Source: Prosthecodimorpha hirschii (GTDB lineage Bacteria; Pseudomonadota; Alphaproteobacteria; Rhizobiales; Ancalomicrobiaceae). Taken from it: a stretch of 64,000 nt of DNA. Under the pieces are notes generated by a model, which searched no databases, was not told the origin of the DNA, and saw only the letters and a program-made list of their open reading frames with translations. Made by a program: the position numbers and the translations under genes. Location: the NCBI RefSeq assembly GCF_001305515.1, contig NZ_LJYW01000001.1, forward strand, positions 5,546,025 to 5,610,024, given 5' to 3'. This document shows positions 17,345 through 25,875 of this stretch, piece by piece (the first letter of the stretch is position 1; each line of letters opens with the position of its first letter).

Positions 17345-18647
17345 CGTGACGATCGGCTTCATCGGCGCGGTCGCCATGCTGGCCGCGATCTTCCTCGGCG
17401 CGCCGATCATGGTCGCCCTGACCACCGTCGGCTTCCTCGGCCTGACCGTCCTGACCGGCTTCGCCCCGGCGCTGACCGTGCTCGGCACGCTCTATTTCGA
17501 GACCGTCAACAGCTTCCACTTCAGCGTCATCCCGATGTTCCTGCTGATGGGCTTCTTCGCCATGCAGGCCGGCATCGGCAACGACCTGTTCGATGCCTGC
17601 ACCAAATGGCTCGGCCGGCTGCCCGGCGGCCTGGCGGTCGCCACCACGGGCGCGGCGGCGGCCTTCGGCGCGGCGTCGGGCTCCAGCGTCGGCTCGGCCA
17701 TGCTGTTCACCAAGCTGGCCCTGCCGGAAATGGCCTCGCGCGGCTACAACAAGGGCTTCGCGGCGGCCTGCATCGCCATCGCCGGCACGCTCGCGGTGCT
17801 GATCCCGCCGAGCGCCCTGATGGTCGTCTACGGCATCCTGACCAATTCCTCGATCGGCGAACTGCTGATCGCCGGCATCATCCCCGGCATCGTCTTCGCG
17901 ACCCTGATCGGCCTGACCATCCTGGTCGTCTCGATGATCAAGCCGGCCTATGCGCCGCGCTTCCGCGAACGCTTCACCCTTCGCGAGATGCTCTGGTCGC
18001 TGCGCCTGATCGCGCCGCTCTTCACCGTCATCGTGGTGATGATCGGCGGCCTCTATGGCGGCTATTTCACGCCGACCGAAGGCGGCGGTATCGGCGCCCT
18101 GGTGACCTTCCTGATGGCGGTGGTGCGCAACCGCGGCATCGACATCAAGGCGCTCTCCAAGACCCTGCTCGACACCGTGACGCTGACCGCGATGATCTTC
18201 GCCATCATCATCGGCGGGCTGCTCTTCGCCCGGTTCCTGGCACTGTCCGGCGTCTCCGACGAGATCAAGGACATCCTGAGCAATTCCGGCCTGTCGGTCT
18301 GGACCGTCCTGTTCCTGGTCACCATCATCTACCTGATCTTCGGCATGCTGATGGATGCGCCCTCGCTGCTCGCCATCTCGCTGCCGATCACCCATCCGGT
18401 CATGATGGGCCTCGGCTTCGACCCGCTCTGGTTCGGCGTCTATGTCATCGTGCTGGCCGAGATCGGCGCGATCACGCCACCGGTCGGAATGAACTGCTTC
18501 GTCGTCAAGGGGGCGGCCGGCAACCTGGTCACGCTCGAGGAGATCTTCCGCGGCCTGTGGCCCTTCATCGGCACCTGCGCGCTGATGCTGCTGCTCCTGG
18601 TCCTGTTCCCGCAGATGGCCCTCTATCTGCCCCAATCCATGCGCTGA
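17337..18647 (+). CDS. TRAP transporter large permease (DctM family)
   Basis: 436-residue membrane protein with about twelve hydrophobic segments and DctM hallmarks: GSSVGSAMLFTKLALPEM, LIPPSALMVVYG, and EIGAITPPVGMNCFVVKG near the C-terminus. It forms the secondary-transport channel driven by an ion gradient. ATG at 17337 overlaps dctQ by 8 nt. The quinone oxidoreductase gene starts 14 nt after its stop and is probably in the same transcript. Confidence 0.95.
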   Translation: MSDVTIGFIGAVAMLAAIFLGAPIMVALTTVGFLGLTVLTGFAPALTVLGTLYFETVNSFHFSVIPMFLLMGFFAMQAGIGNDLFDACTKWLGRLPGGLAVATTGAAAAFGAASGSSVGSAMLFTKLALPEMASRGYNKGFAAACIAIAGTLAVLIPPSALMVVYGILTNSSIGELLIAGIIPGIVFATLIGLTILVVSMIKPAYAPRFRERFTLREMLWSLRLIAPLFTVIVVMIGGLYGGYFTPTEGGGIGALVTFLMAVVRNRGIDIKALSKTLLDTVTLTAMIFAIIIGGLLFARFLALSGVSDEIKDILSNSGLSVWTVLFLVTIIYLIFGMLMDAPSLLAISLPITHPVMMGLGFDPLWFGVYVIVLAEIGAITPPVGMNCFVVKGAAGNLVTLEEIFRGLWPFIGTCALMLLLLVLFPQMALYLPQSMR

Positions 18648-18661
18648 TCGGAACCCGTCCC

Positions 18662-19648
18662 ATGAAAGCCGTCCGTATCCACGCCTATGGCGGGCCGGAA
18701 CAACTCCGCTACGAGGATATCGACCTCGCTCCGCCGGGCCCCGGCGAGGCGCTCGTCCGGCACCGGGCGATCGGCGTCAACTTCGCCGACCTGCACAACC
18801 GCGAGGGCCGCTACCCGGTCCCCTCGCTGCCGCATGTGCTGGGCGGCGAGGCGGCCGGCGTGGTCGAGGCGCTCGGCCCGGGCACCGAGGGCCTGCGCGT
18901 CGGCGACCGCGTCGCCTATGCGGCCGGCGGTCCGAAATTCGCGCCCGGCTCCTATGCCGAGGCGCGGCTCTTCCCGGCCGACCGGCTGATCCCGCTGCCC
19001 GACGAGATCGACGACGTGACGGCGGCTGCGCTGTTCACCAAGGGCCTAACGGCGCAGTACCTGATCCGCAGCGTCTTTCCGGTCGGCCCCGGCCAGACCA
19101 TCCTGGTCCATGCCGCCGCCGGCGGCGTCGGCCTGCTGCTCTGTCAATGGGCCGCCCATCTCGGCGCCCGGGTGATCGGCGTGGTCTCGACGCCCGAGAA
19201 GGCCGCCGTCGCGCGCGCCAACGGCTGCCGGCATGTCATTCTCGCCGGCGACCCCGACATTCCCGGCCGGATCCGTTCGCTGACCGCCGGCGAGGGCGTG
19301 CCGGTCGTCTATGACAGCGTCGGCCACGACACGTTCGAACTCTCGCTCGACTGCCTGAAGCCGCGCGGGCTGATGGTCTCCTTCGGCACCGCCTCCGGCA
19401 AGGTTCCGCCGCTCGATCTCTTCACGCTGAACCGCAAGGGTTCGCTGTCGGTGACCAGCGCCGCCTTCGCCTGGTTCGTGCAGAGCCGCGAGGAACTGCG
19501 CGCCCGTGCCGCCGACGTGATCGACGCGGTCCTGTCCGGGGTGGTCAAGGTGCATGTCCACAGCCAGGTGCCGCTGGCGGAGGCCGCGGAAGCCCACCGC
19601 GCGCTCGAGTCCCGCCGCACCATCGGCGCCACGGTTCTGATCCCGTGA
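18662..19648 (+). CDS. NADPH:quinone oxidoreductase-like (zinc-free MDR)
   Basis: 328-residue medium-chain reductase of the quinone oxidoreductase group. The N-terminal GroES-like domain contains GVNFADLHNREGRYP, and a nucleotide-binding AAAGGVGLLL motif lies near 150-159. No structural-zinc cysteine cluster is present, as expected for QOR. ATG at 18662, 14 nt after dctM; an upstream extension is a shadow of dctM. Likely reduces a quinone or enone with NADPH. Its place behind a TRAP importer suggests that it acts on the imported compound or a metabolite of it. Confidence 0.92.
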   Translation: MKAVRIHAYGGPEQLRYEDIDLAPPGPGEALVRHRAIGVNFADLHNREGRYPVPSLPHVLGGEAAGVVEALGPGTEGLRVGDRVAYAAGGPKFAPGSYAEARLFPADRLIPLPDEIDDVTAAALFTKGLTAQYLIRSVFPVGPGQTILVHAAAGGVGLLLCQWAAHLGARVIGVVSTPEKAAVARANGCRHVILAGDPDIPGRIRSLTAGEGVPVVYDSVGHDTFELSLDCLKPRGLMVSFGTASGKVPPLDLFTLNRKGSLSVTSAAFAWFVQSREELRARAADVIDAVLSGVVKVHVHSQVPLAEAAEAHRALESRRTIGATVLIP

Positions 19649-19804
19649 TCCCCTGAGTCCGGCGGCTGCGGAAAACGACCGCCGGACCTCGCCGCGAGGG
19701 CGGTCTCCGGCCCTCCGCACCACGAGACCTTCGCTTCGCCGTGGCGGCCCGTTGCATCCGCATCCGGGCCGCCGGCATGACCGCTCCAACCCAAAAGGTG
19801 TCCC

Positions 19805-20398
19805 ATGCCGAACAAGGGCCTTCTCCTGGTGATGATGCAGGCCTCGCCGGACTTCGAGGACGAGTTCAACGCCTGGTACGATACCGAACACGTGCCCGAG
19901 CGCCTTGCCGTGCCGGGCATCACCACAGCGCATCGCTTCGAGGCCGAGAACGGCTGGCCGAAATATCTCGCGCTCTACGATCTCGATTCCGTCGCCGTGC
20001 TCGACAGTCCGGCCTATGCGCGCGTCTCCGGAGCCAATAACGGCCCCTGGACCCGGCGCGTGCTGTCGCGCGTCGACGCCCGGCGCATCGTCTGCGAGCA
20101 GATCGGCCCGGGTTCGGAGGCGGTCATTGCGTCCCCGCGCGTCGCCGTCCTGCGCTTTACCGGCGTGCCCGAGACCGCCCGACCGGAGATCGCGGCCGGG
20201 CTCGCCCGATCGTTCGGCGGCATGCCCGGCATCCGGCAGGTCCGCCTGTTCGCCGATGTCGAGACGGCCGGGACCCTCTTCGCGGTCGTCGCCGGGACCC
20301 TGCCGCCGCTGGCGATCTTCGACCCCGCCGCCTTCGGCACCTGGCAGGACGCCATCGATCTCACCAACGGCTATACCGCCCGCGTCCCGCGGCCGTGA
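19805..20398 (+). CDS. EthD-like dimeric alpha-beta barrel protein
   Basis: 197 residues. The N-terminal half (LLLVMMQASPDFEDEFNAWYDTEHVPER, followed by GITTAHRF) is typical of small ferredoxin-fold dimeric alpha-beta barrel proteins (EthD / NIPSNAP / DUF4286-like). A second related beta-alpha-beta unit appears to occupy 105-190, so this may be a fused pseudo-dimer. No catalytic residues can be assigned. It lies 156 nt after the quinone oxidoreductase, on the same strand, and faces the CoA-transferase operon. Related proteins occur in aromatic and ether catabolic clusters. Function unknown. Confidence 0.75.
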   Translation: MPNKGLLLVMMQASPDFEDEFNAWYDTEHVPERLAVPGITTAHRFEAENGWPKYLALYDLDSVAVLDSPAYARVSGANNGPWTRRVLSRVDARRIVCEQIGPGSEAVIASPRVAVLRFTGVPETARPEIAAGLARSFGGMPGIRQVRLFADVETAGTLFAVVAGTLPPLAIFDPAAFGTWQDAIDLTNGYTARVPRP

Positions 20399-20429
20399 CG
20401 GCGCGACGGGTCCGGCACGCCCGTTGATG

Positions 20430-20477
20430 GCCCGGCTGTTCCCTTGGCTCCGGTCGGAGGGAAGGGAACAGCCGGGC
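20430..20477. terminator. strong bidirectional hairpin between convergent genes
   Basis: Perfect 16-bp inverted repeat GCCCGGCTGTTCCCTT (20430-20445) / AAGGGAACAGCCGGGC (20462-20477). The 16-nt loop itself folds (CTCCG-GT-CGGAG). It sits between the stop of the EthD-like gene and the end of the minus-strand CoA-transferase, where a two-way terminator is expected, although no U-tract is present on either strand. Confidence 0.7.
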
Positions 20478-20567
20478 ATGCGATCGGGGGCCGCGCGGTG
20501 ACGCGAATCCCGAGGGAAGGCCTCCGGCTCAAGCCACCGCTTCGGGACGGCTTGCGCTCCGGACGGT

Positions 20568-21797
20568 TCACATCCGGCGGCGCAGCGCCTGCCAGGCTTC
20601 GGCGAGGGCGGGGCGGGCGGCCGGGTCGGCGATGGCGATCAGGGCTTCGGCGATGCGGTCGACGGGCAAGCCGGCGATGACGGCGGCGCCATGCTCGGTG
20701 ACGACGCAGTCGACCTCGCCATAGGCGAGCGAGACCGGGCCGGGCGACAGCGTCGGCACGATGCGCGAGACGGTGCCGCGGGCCGCGGTCGAGATCAGCG
20801 CGACGATCGCGCGGCCGCCGGCCGAGCGGCGTGCGCCGCGGGCGAAATCGCCGAGGCCGCCGCGACCGCCGGCCATGCGCGGGCCGATCCGTTCGGCATT
20901 GACCTGGCCGAACAGGTCGACCTCGATGGCGAAATTGATGGCGTGGAAACGCGGCAGGGCGGCCAGCACAGCCGCATCGTGGGTGTGGCCGATCGGGCGG
21001 AAGCGGACACGGGGATCGGCGGCGGCGCGCTGCAGGAAGGCGCGCGGGCCGACCGCAACGCCGGTGGTGACCGCGTCGACCGCGCCGGCTTCGACCAGAT
21101 CGAGCACCCGCTCGCCGATCAGGCCGGCATGGATCGACAGGCCGCGCCGATCGGCGAGTTCGGCCAGCACCGCCTGACCGAGCCGGCCGATGCCGACCTC
21201 GACCACCGCGCCGTCGCCGACCAGACCGGCGACATGGCCGGCGATCGCGGCGGCGACGGCACCGGGCGGGGCGGGCTCGGGCTCGACCAGCGGGTCGTCG
21301 ACCGCGACCAGCGCATCGAAGCGGTCGACGGGCAACAGGATGCCGTCTGAGGCCGGCGGCATGGCCGGATTGACGAGGCCGATCAGCCGGGCCCGGCCGG
21401 CGGCGAGGTCCGGAATCACGTCCTGCGCGACGCCGAGCGAGACCATGCCGGCCTCGGGCGGCGCGACGGTCGCGAAGGCGAGATCGACATGGGCGGCGAG
21501 ATGCGCCGGGATGGCCGAATAGTCGATCGGGACATGGCGGTAGCGGCCGGCCTCGTAGGCCGCCCGGGCGCTGTCGGGCACGAAGAAGCCCTCGATCGCG
21601 GCGTTGGGCACGCGGGCGGCGATGTCCGCCCGGTTGACGCCGGGAATCGCGCAGGAGACGAAGCGCACGCCATCGGCGCGGTCCGGATCGGCGGCGAGCG
21701 CGTCGATCACGGCGGTCGGCTCGCCGGCGGCTCCCGGGATCAGCACGGTCGTGCCCGGCCGGATGCGGTCGAGCGCTGCGGCCAGCGGGGACGTCAT
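20568..21797 (-). CDS. acetyl-CoA hydrolase / class I CoA-transferase family protein
   Basis: 409 residues of the acetyl-CoA hydrolase/transferase family, whose members include 4-hydroxybutyrate CoA-transferase. The catalytic glutamate motif is visible: AIEVDLFGQVNAE with Glu292, which in the family forms a glutamyl-CoA thioester. The ATG at 21797 overlaps the stop of the upstream CoA-transferase III gene by 4 nt (ATGA); a longer open frame is a shadow of that gene. Expected reaction: CoA transfer between carboxylic acids. Last gene of a three-gene operon. Substrate not deducible. Confidence 0.88.
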   Translation of the reverse strand: MTSPLAAALDRIRPGTTVLIPGAAGEPTAVIDALAADPDRADGVRFVSCAIPGVNRADIAARVPNAAIEGFFVPDSARAAYEAGRYRHVPIDYSAIPAHLAAHVDLAFATVAPPEAGMVSLGVAQDVIPDLAAGRARLIGLVNPAMPPASDGILLPVDRFDALVAVDDPLVEPEPAPPGAVAAAIAGHVAGLVGDGAVVEVGIGRLGQAVLAELADRRGLSIHAGLIGERVLDLVEAGAVDAVTTGVAVGPRAFLQRAAADPRVRFRPIGHTHDAAVLAALPRFHAINFAIEVDLFGQVNAERIGPRMAGGRGGLGDFARGARRSAGGRAIVALISTAARGTVSRIVPTLSPGPVSLAYGEVDCVVTEHGAAVIAGLPVDRIAEALIAIADPAARPALAEAWQALRRRM

Positions 21798-22987
21798 CCG
21801 ATCGCCCCGTCGCGCGCCAGGCCGGCGATCGCTTCGGCCGAATAGCCGAGTTCGGCGAGAACCTCGCCATTGTGCTCGCCGAGGCCCGGCGGCGGCCGGG
21901 TGACGGCGCCGGGCGTGGCCGAGAACTTGACCGGGAAGCCGAGCTGCGGGATGCGGCCCTCGACCGGGTGGTCGATCTCGAACACCATCTCGCGGGCGCG
22001 CATCTGCGGGTCGGCGGCAGCCTCGGCGAAGCTGTTGACCGGGCCGGCGGAGATGTCGGCCTGCCACAGCCGGGCGACCCATTCGTCCCGCGATGCGGTC
22101 GCGAAGGCCTCGGTCAGGATGGCATGCGCGCGGGCGGCGTCCTCCGGGCCCGGGAAGGGTTCGGCCGGCAGGTCGTCGCGGCCGAGAAGCTGGCGCAGGC
22201 GCAGCCAGAAATGATCCTCGATGATGCCGAGGGTCAGGTATTTCCCGTCGGCGCAGCGGTAGATCTCGTAGGGCGCCGAGCCGCCGGCATTGCGATATTC
22301 GCCGCCGCGCGGCTCGTGGCCGGCATAGAGCCATTCGGCCATGTGGGAGACCATCAGCGCCATGGCGCCGTCGGTCATCGACACGTCGACGAACTGGCCT
22401 TCGCCGGTCGTCGTGCGGGCGAGCAGCGCCGCCAGGATGCCGTAGACCGCCATCAGGCTGCCGCCGGCAATGTCGGCGATCAGCGGGCCGGGCACGAAGG
22501 GGCCGGTTGTGCGCCGCGACATCAGCTGCAGCATGCCGACGATGCCGAGATAGTTCATGTCGTGGCCGGGCACCAGCCGGTAGGGGCCGGTCTGGCCGTA
22601 GCCCGACAGCGCGCAATAGATGAGCCGCGGATTGATCGCCCGGAGCGCGGCGTCGCCGACGCCGAGCCGGTCGGCGACGCCCGGCCGGAAGCCCTCCAGC
22701 ACGACATCGGCGCCCGCCGCCAGCTTCTCGACGATGGCCCGGCCCTCGGGCTTCTTGAGGTCGACCGTGATCGAGCGCTTGTTGCGGTTGGAGATCAGGA
22801 AGACGCCGGAATCCCTTGTCCCCATGGGCGGAAAGTCGCGCATCGGGTCGCCGGTGCCGGGCTGCTCGACCTTGATCACGTCGGCGCCGAGATCGCCGAG
22901 CATCTGGGCGGCGAGGTTGCCGGGCAGCAGGCGGGCGAGTTCGATCACCCGGATGCCGGCGAGCGCGCCGGGCCGCGGCACGCTCAC
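21794..22987 (-). CDS. CaiB/BaiF family (class III) CoA-transferase, copy 1
   Basis: 397-residue class III CoA-transferase. Family landmarks are GIRVIELARLLPGNLAAQMLGDLGADVIKVE at the start, NRNKRSITVDLK near 68, and the catalytic aspartate in PGHDMNYLG (Asp143). GTG start at 22987 overlaps the MmgE/PrpD stop by 4 nt (GTGA), and its stop overlaps the next gene by ATGA. The family also contains alpha-methylacyl-CoA racemases, which share the Asp; the motif context is compatible with either. Likely activates or racemises an acid in the same pathway as the MmgE/PrpD protein. Confidence 0.9.
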   Translation of the reverse strand: MSVPRPGALAGIRVIELARLLPGNLAAQMLGDLGADVIKVEQPGTGDPMRDFPPMGTRDSGVFLISNRNKRSITVDLKKPEGRAIVEKLAAGADVVLEGFRPGVADRLGVGDAALRAINPRLIYCALSGYGQTGPYRLVPGHDMNYLGIVGMLQLMSRRTTGPFVPGPLIADIAGGSLMAVYGILAALLARTTTGEGQFVDVSMTDGAMALMVSHMAEWLYAGHEPRGGEYRNAGGSAPYEIYRCADGKYLTLGIIEDHFWLRLRQLLGRDDLPAEPFPGPEDAARAHAILTEAFATASRDEWVARLWQADISAGPVNSFAEAAADPQMRAREMVFEIDHPVEGRIPQLGFPVKFSATPGAVTRPPPGLGEHNGEVLAELGYSAEAIAGLARDGAIG

Positions 22988-24369
22988 GAGGCCACCGCGA
23001 GATCGGCCAGCGCGGCGGCATCGCCGCCCCCGGCGAGGCCGTCGATGGCGGCAACCAGGGCATCGGCCCGCGCGGCACCGAGCCGGTTCGCGGCGGCGGC
23101 CCGGAGGCGCTCGCGGACACCGGCGCGATCAACCGCGGTCACGTCGTCGCGCCGGGCGGAGACGCGGCGGCCGTCGTCGAGCGTCACCGTGATGCCGGCG
23201 CCCTGGCGGTCCGGATAGGCGGCCTCGAAGGCCGGATCGACGGCGAGTTCGGTCAGCCCGGCGAGGCGCAGCACCGCCGGATCGTCGAGCCGGACATAGT
23301 TCGCCTCCTCGACCGCACCGCGCACCAGCGTCGCCGCGATCGCATACTGGATGCTCATCTTGGCTTCCAGGATGCCGGGGAAGGGGCCGGACCGGTCGCA
23401 GCCGGGATAGCGCAGGGCGGGCGTGAAGCTGGCCACCTCGATGCGCACGACGCGGTCCGCGGTGACGCCCTGGCGGACCAGATCGAGCGCCACCTGACAG
23501 GGCGTCTGCACGTAGTTGCAGGCCGGCGCCGGCTTCCAGTAGACCGACAGGATCTCGTAGTGGCCGTCGCCGAGCGGTTCGATGCCGGCGGTACGGTCGC
23601 GCCGGCCATGGGCGGCGAACAGGCCAGCGCGGCCGTCGATGGCGGTCGGCGACGCGAAGGCGCCGGTCATGGCGAGGTGCACGGCGGTGACGGCCGAACG
23701 GGCCGCGAAGCCGGCATGGAAAAAGACCTCGGTGCCGCCGGCCCAGGGCCATTCGTTGACGCCGGCCGCGCAATTGGCGGCGAAGCCGATCGCCGCCACG
23801 GTCTCGGCCTGCGACAGGCCGAGGAGCCGACAGCCGGCGGCGGCCGCGCCGATCGCCCCGACGGTGCCGGTCGGGCGAAGCTTGGCGGCGAGATCGGCAT
23901 CGAACAGGGCGCGGCCGACCCGGGCACCGATTTCGTAGCCGGCGACCGCGGCGGCGATCAGGTCCGGACCGGCGATCCGGCGTCCGGCCGAAAGCGCCAG
24001 GAGGGTCGGCCAGACCACCACGCCGAGATGCGAGCAGGCCGGGACATGCATGTCCTCGCGGATCAGGCCGTGGCCGAGCGTGCCGTTGGCGAAGGCCGCC
24101 TCGCCGGCGCCGAGTGCCACTTCGGTGCCGATCACCCGCGCCGGGCCGGCCGGCTGCATGGCCGCATAGGCGGCGATCTGCCGGCCCCAGGGCAACGGCC
24201 GGGCTTCCAGCACGCAGCCGAAGAAATCGGTCAGGCAGCCGGTCGCCTTGTCGACGACCGGGGCGGGGAGCGATCCGAACTCGGCGGCCCGTGCGAAGGC
24301 AGCGAGCCGTTCGGCGACGGGGGGCGCGTTTTCGACGGCGGCGGCGGCGCGGCCGGGCAAGGCAGCCAT
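22984..24369 (-). CDS. MmgE/PrpD family protein
   Basis: 461 residues, the usual length of the MmgE/PrpD family. The family includes 2-methylcitrate dehydratase, cis-aconitate decarboxylase and iminodisuccinate epimerase, all acting on branched tri- or dicarboxylic acids. Recognisable segments are the N-terminal D-x-x-G-C pattern (TDFFGCVLEA), NGTLGHGLIREDMH and KPAPACNYVQTP. ATG at 24369 with GGGAGATC upstream. First gene of an operon with two CoA-transferases joined by 4-nt overlaps, so its substrate or product is probably a carboxylate handled as a CoA ester. The exact reaction (dehydration, decarboxylation or epimerisation) cannot be told apart by eye. Confidence 0.88.
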   Translation of the reverse strand: MAALPGRAAAAVENAPPVAERLAAFARAAEFGSLPAPVVDKATGCLTDFFGCVLEARPLPWGRQIAAYAAMQPAGPARVIGTEVALGAGEAAFANGTLGHGLIREDMHVPACSHLGVVVWPTLLALSAGRRIAGPDLIAAAVAGYEIGARVGRALFDADLAAKLRPTGTVGAIGAAAAGCRLLGLSQAETVAAIGFAANCAAGVNEWPWAGGTEVFFHAGFAARSAVTAVHLAMTGAFASPTAIDGRAGLFAAHGRRDRTAGIEPLGDGHYEILSVYWKPAPACNYVQTPCQVALDLVRQGVTADRVVRIEVASFTPALRYPGCDRSGPFPGILEAKMSIQYAIAATLVRGAVEEANYVRLDDPAVLRLAGLTELAVDPAFEAAYPDRQGAGITVTLDDGRRVSARRDDVTAVDRAGVRERLRAAAANRLGAARADALVAAIDGLAGGGDAAALADLAVAS

Positions 24370-24691
24370 GGCGGATCTCCCTGAGGGTGACGGAGCCGGC
24401 AGCGGGCGGGGCGTGCCGCCGGACCGGCGCGAAGACCGCACGCGCGGGGTCCGGCCAGCGACGGCGCGGACCCCGCCCGGCGGGAGGCTTCGCGAGGGGG
24501 GGCCGGCTCTTCCGACCGGTCTCCGCCCGGCCGACAGTCTCGGCGATGCGGACCGGTCGAGGAAATCCGGCCGGGCGGCATAACAGGTTTCGCATCGGCG
24601 GGGATGGCCGCTGGCCCGGCGGCTAGCGGAGACTTCGCCGATCCCGACGGATGCCCGCCGGCTGTCCCGTCCCCGCCGATCCGAGGTGTCG
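24370..24691. promoter_or_regulatory. divergent promoter region between two CoA-transferase operons
   Basis: 322-bp spacer between the minus-strand MmgE/PrpD operon and the plus-strand CoA-transferase/ALDH operon. It contains a 10-bp perfect hairpin, GCGGGGTCCG (24444-24453) / CGGACCCCGC (24467-24476), with a 13-nt loop. An AT-richer patch with CATAACAGG near 24579 could be part of a plus-strand promoter. A shared regulator for both operons is plausible, but no regulator gene is adjacent. Confidence 0.4.
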
Positions 24692-25870
24692 ATGTCCGAA
24701 CCCGTCGCTCCCCGCCGATGCGCCGATGCCGCTTCGGGTCTCGGGCGGGAGCTCGACGGCATGCTGGTGGTTTCGATCGAGCAGGCGGTCGCGGCACCCT
24801 ATTGCGGGCTGCTGCTCGCCGATGCCGGCGCGCGGGTGATCAAGGTCGAGCGGCCGGGCGGCGATTTCGCGCGGGGCTACGACCGGCTGGCGGCCGGGCA
24901 GAGCGCCTATTTCGTCTGGCTGAACGGCGGCAAGCAGTCGGTCGTGCTCGATCTCGACCGGGCGGACGATTTCGCCCTGCTCGACGCGATGCTCGCCCGG
25001 GCCGACATCTTCCTGCACAACCTCGCCCCGGGCGCGCTGGAGCGGCGCGGACTGACCGGCGAGCGCCTGCGCCGCACCAATCCGGGCCTCGTCACCTGCG
25101 AGATCACCGGTTACGGCCGCGATGGTCCCTATGCGGCGATGAAGGCCTACGACCTGCTGGTCCAGGCGGAGACCGGGCTCTGCGCGGTCACCGGCAGCGC
25201 CGAGGCGCCCGCACGGGTCGGGGTCTCGATCTGCGACATCGCCACCGGCCAGACGGCCTTCTCGGCGATCCTGCGCGCGCTCCTCTTGCGCGGACGCACC
25301 GGGCGGGGCTGCGACCTGTCGATCGCCATGTTCGACGTGCTGGCCGACTGGATGAACGTGCCGCTCCTCGTCCAGCGCCACCAGGGCCGGCCGCCGGCGC
25401 GCGTCGGCGTCGCCCACGCCACCCTGGCGCCCTACGGGCTCTATGCCGCCGCCGACGGCGAGGACATCCTGATCGCGGTCCAGAACGAGCGCGAATGGGT
25501 CGCGCTGGCGACCCGGGTGCTCGGCCGGCCGGATCTCGCGACCGATCCGCGCTTCTCCGACAATTCCGCCCGGGTCGCCAACCGGGTCGCGCTGACGATC
25601 GAGATCGAGGCGGTCTTCGGCCGGTATCGCCGCGACGCGCTGATCGCCCTCCTGACGGAGGCCGGGATCGCCTGCGCGCGGCTGAACACGGTCGCCGATC
25701 TCGCCCTTCACCCGCAGCTGCGCGAACGGACCGTCTCGGCCGGTCCGGTCGAAATCGATCTCGCCGCCCTGCCGGTCGGGACGGGCGCGCATCTCGGGCG
25801 GGTGCCCGATCTCGACGAGCATGGCGCCGCGATCCGCGCCGAATTCGCCGCCATGGCGGCGCTGGGGTGA
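24692..25870 (+). CDS. CaiB/BaiF family (class III) CoA-transferase, copy 2
   Basis: 392-residue class III CoA-transferase. N-terminal region LVVSIEQAVAAPYCGLLLADAGARVIKVE and the expected catalytic Asp154 in MKAYDLLVQAE. ATG at 24692 is preferred over the GTG at 24686 because GAGG then sits 5 nt upstream. It is only distantly similar to copy 1 (for example APYCGLLLADAGA against PGNLAAQMLGDLGA), so the two probably handle different acids. Its stop is followed after 5 nt by the aldehyde dehydrogenase start, which makes an acid-producing dehydrogenase and an acid-activating transferase neighbours. Confidence 0.9.
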   Translation: MSEPVAPRRCADAASGLGRELDGMLVVSIEQAVAAPYCGLLLADAGARVIKVERPGGDFARGYDRLAAGQSAYFVWLNGGKQSVVLDLDRADDFALLDAMLARADIFLHNLAPGALERRGLTGERLRRTNPGLVTCEITGYGRDGPYAAMKAYDLLVQAETGLCAVTGSAEAPARVGVSICDIATGQTAFSAILRALLLRGRTGRGCDLSIAMFDVLADWMNVPLLVQRHQGRPPARVGVAHATLAPYGLYAAADGEDILIAVQNEREWVALATRVLGRPDLATDPRFSDNSARVANRVALTIEIEAVFGRYRRDALIALLTEAGIACARLNTVADLALHPQLRERTVSAGPVEIDLAALPVGTGAHLGRVPDLDEHGAAIRAEFAAMAALG

Positions 25871-25875
25871 GGCCG

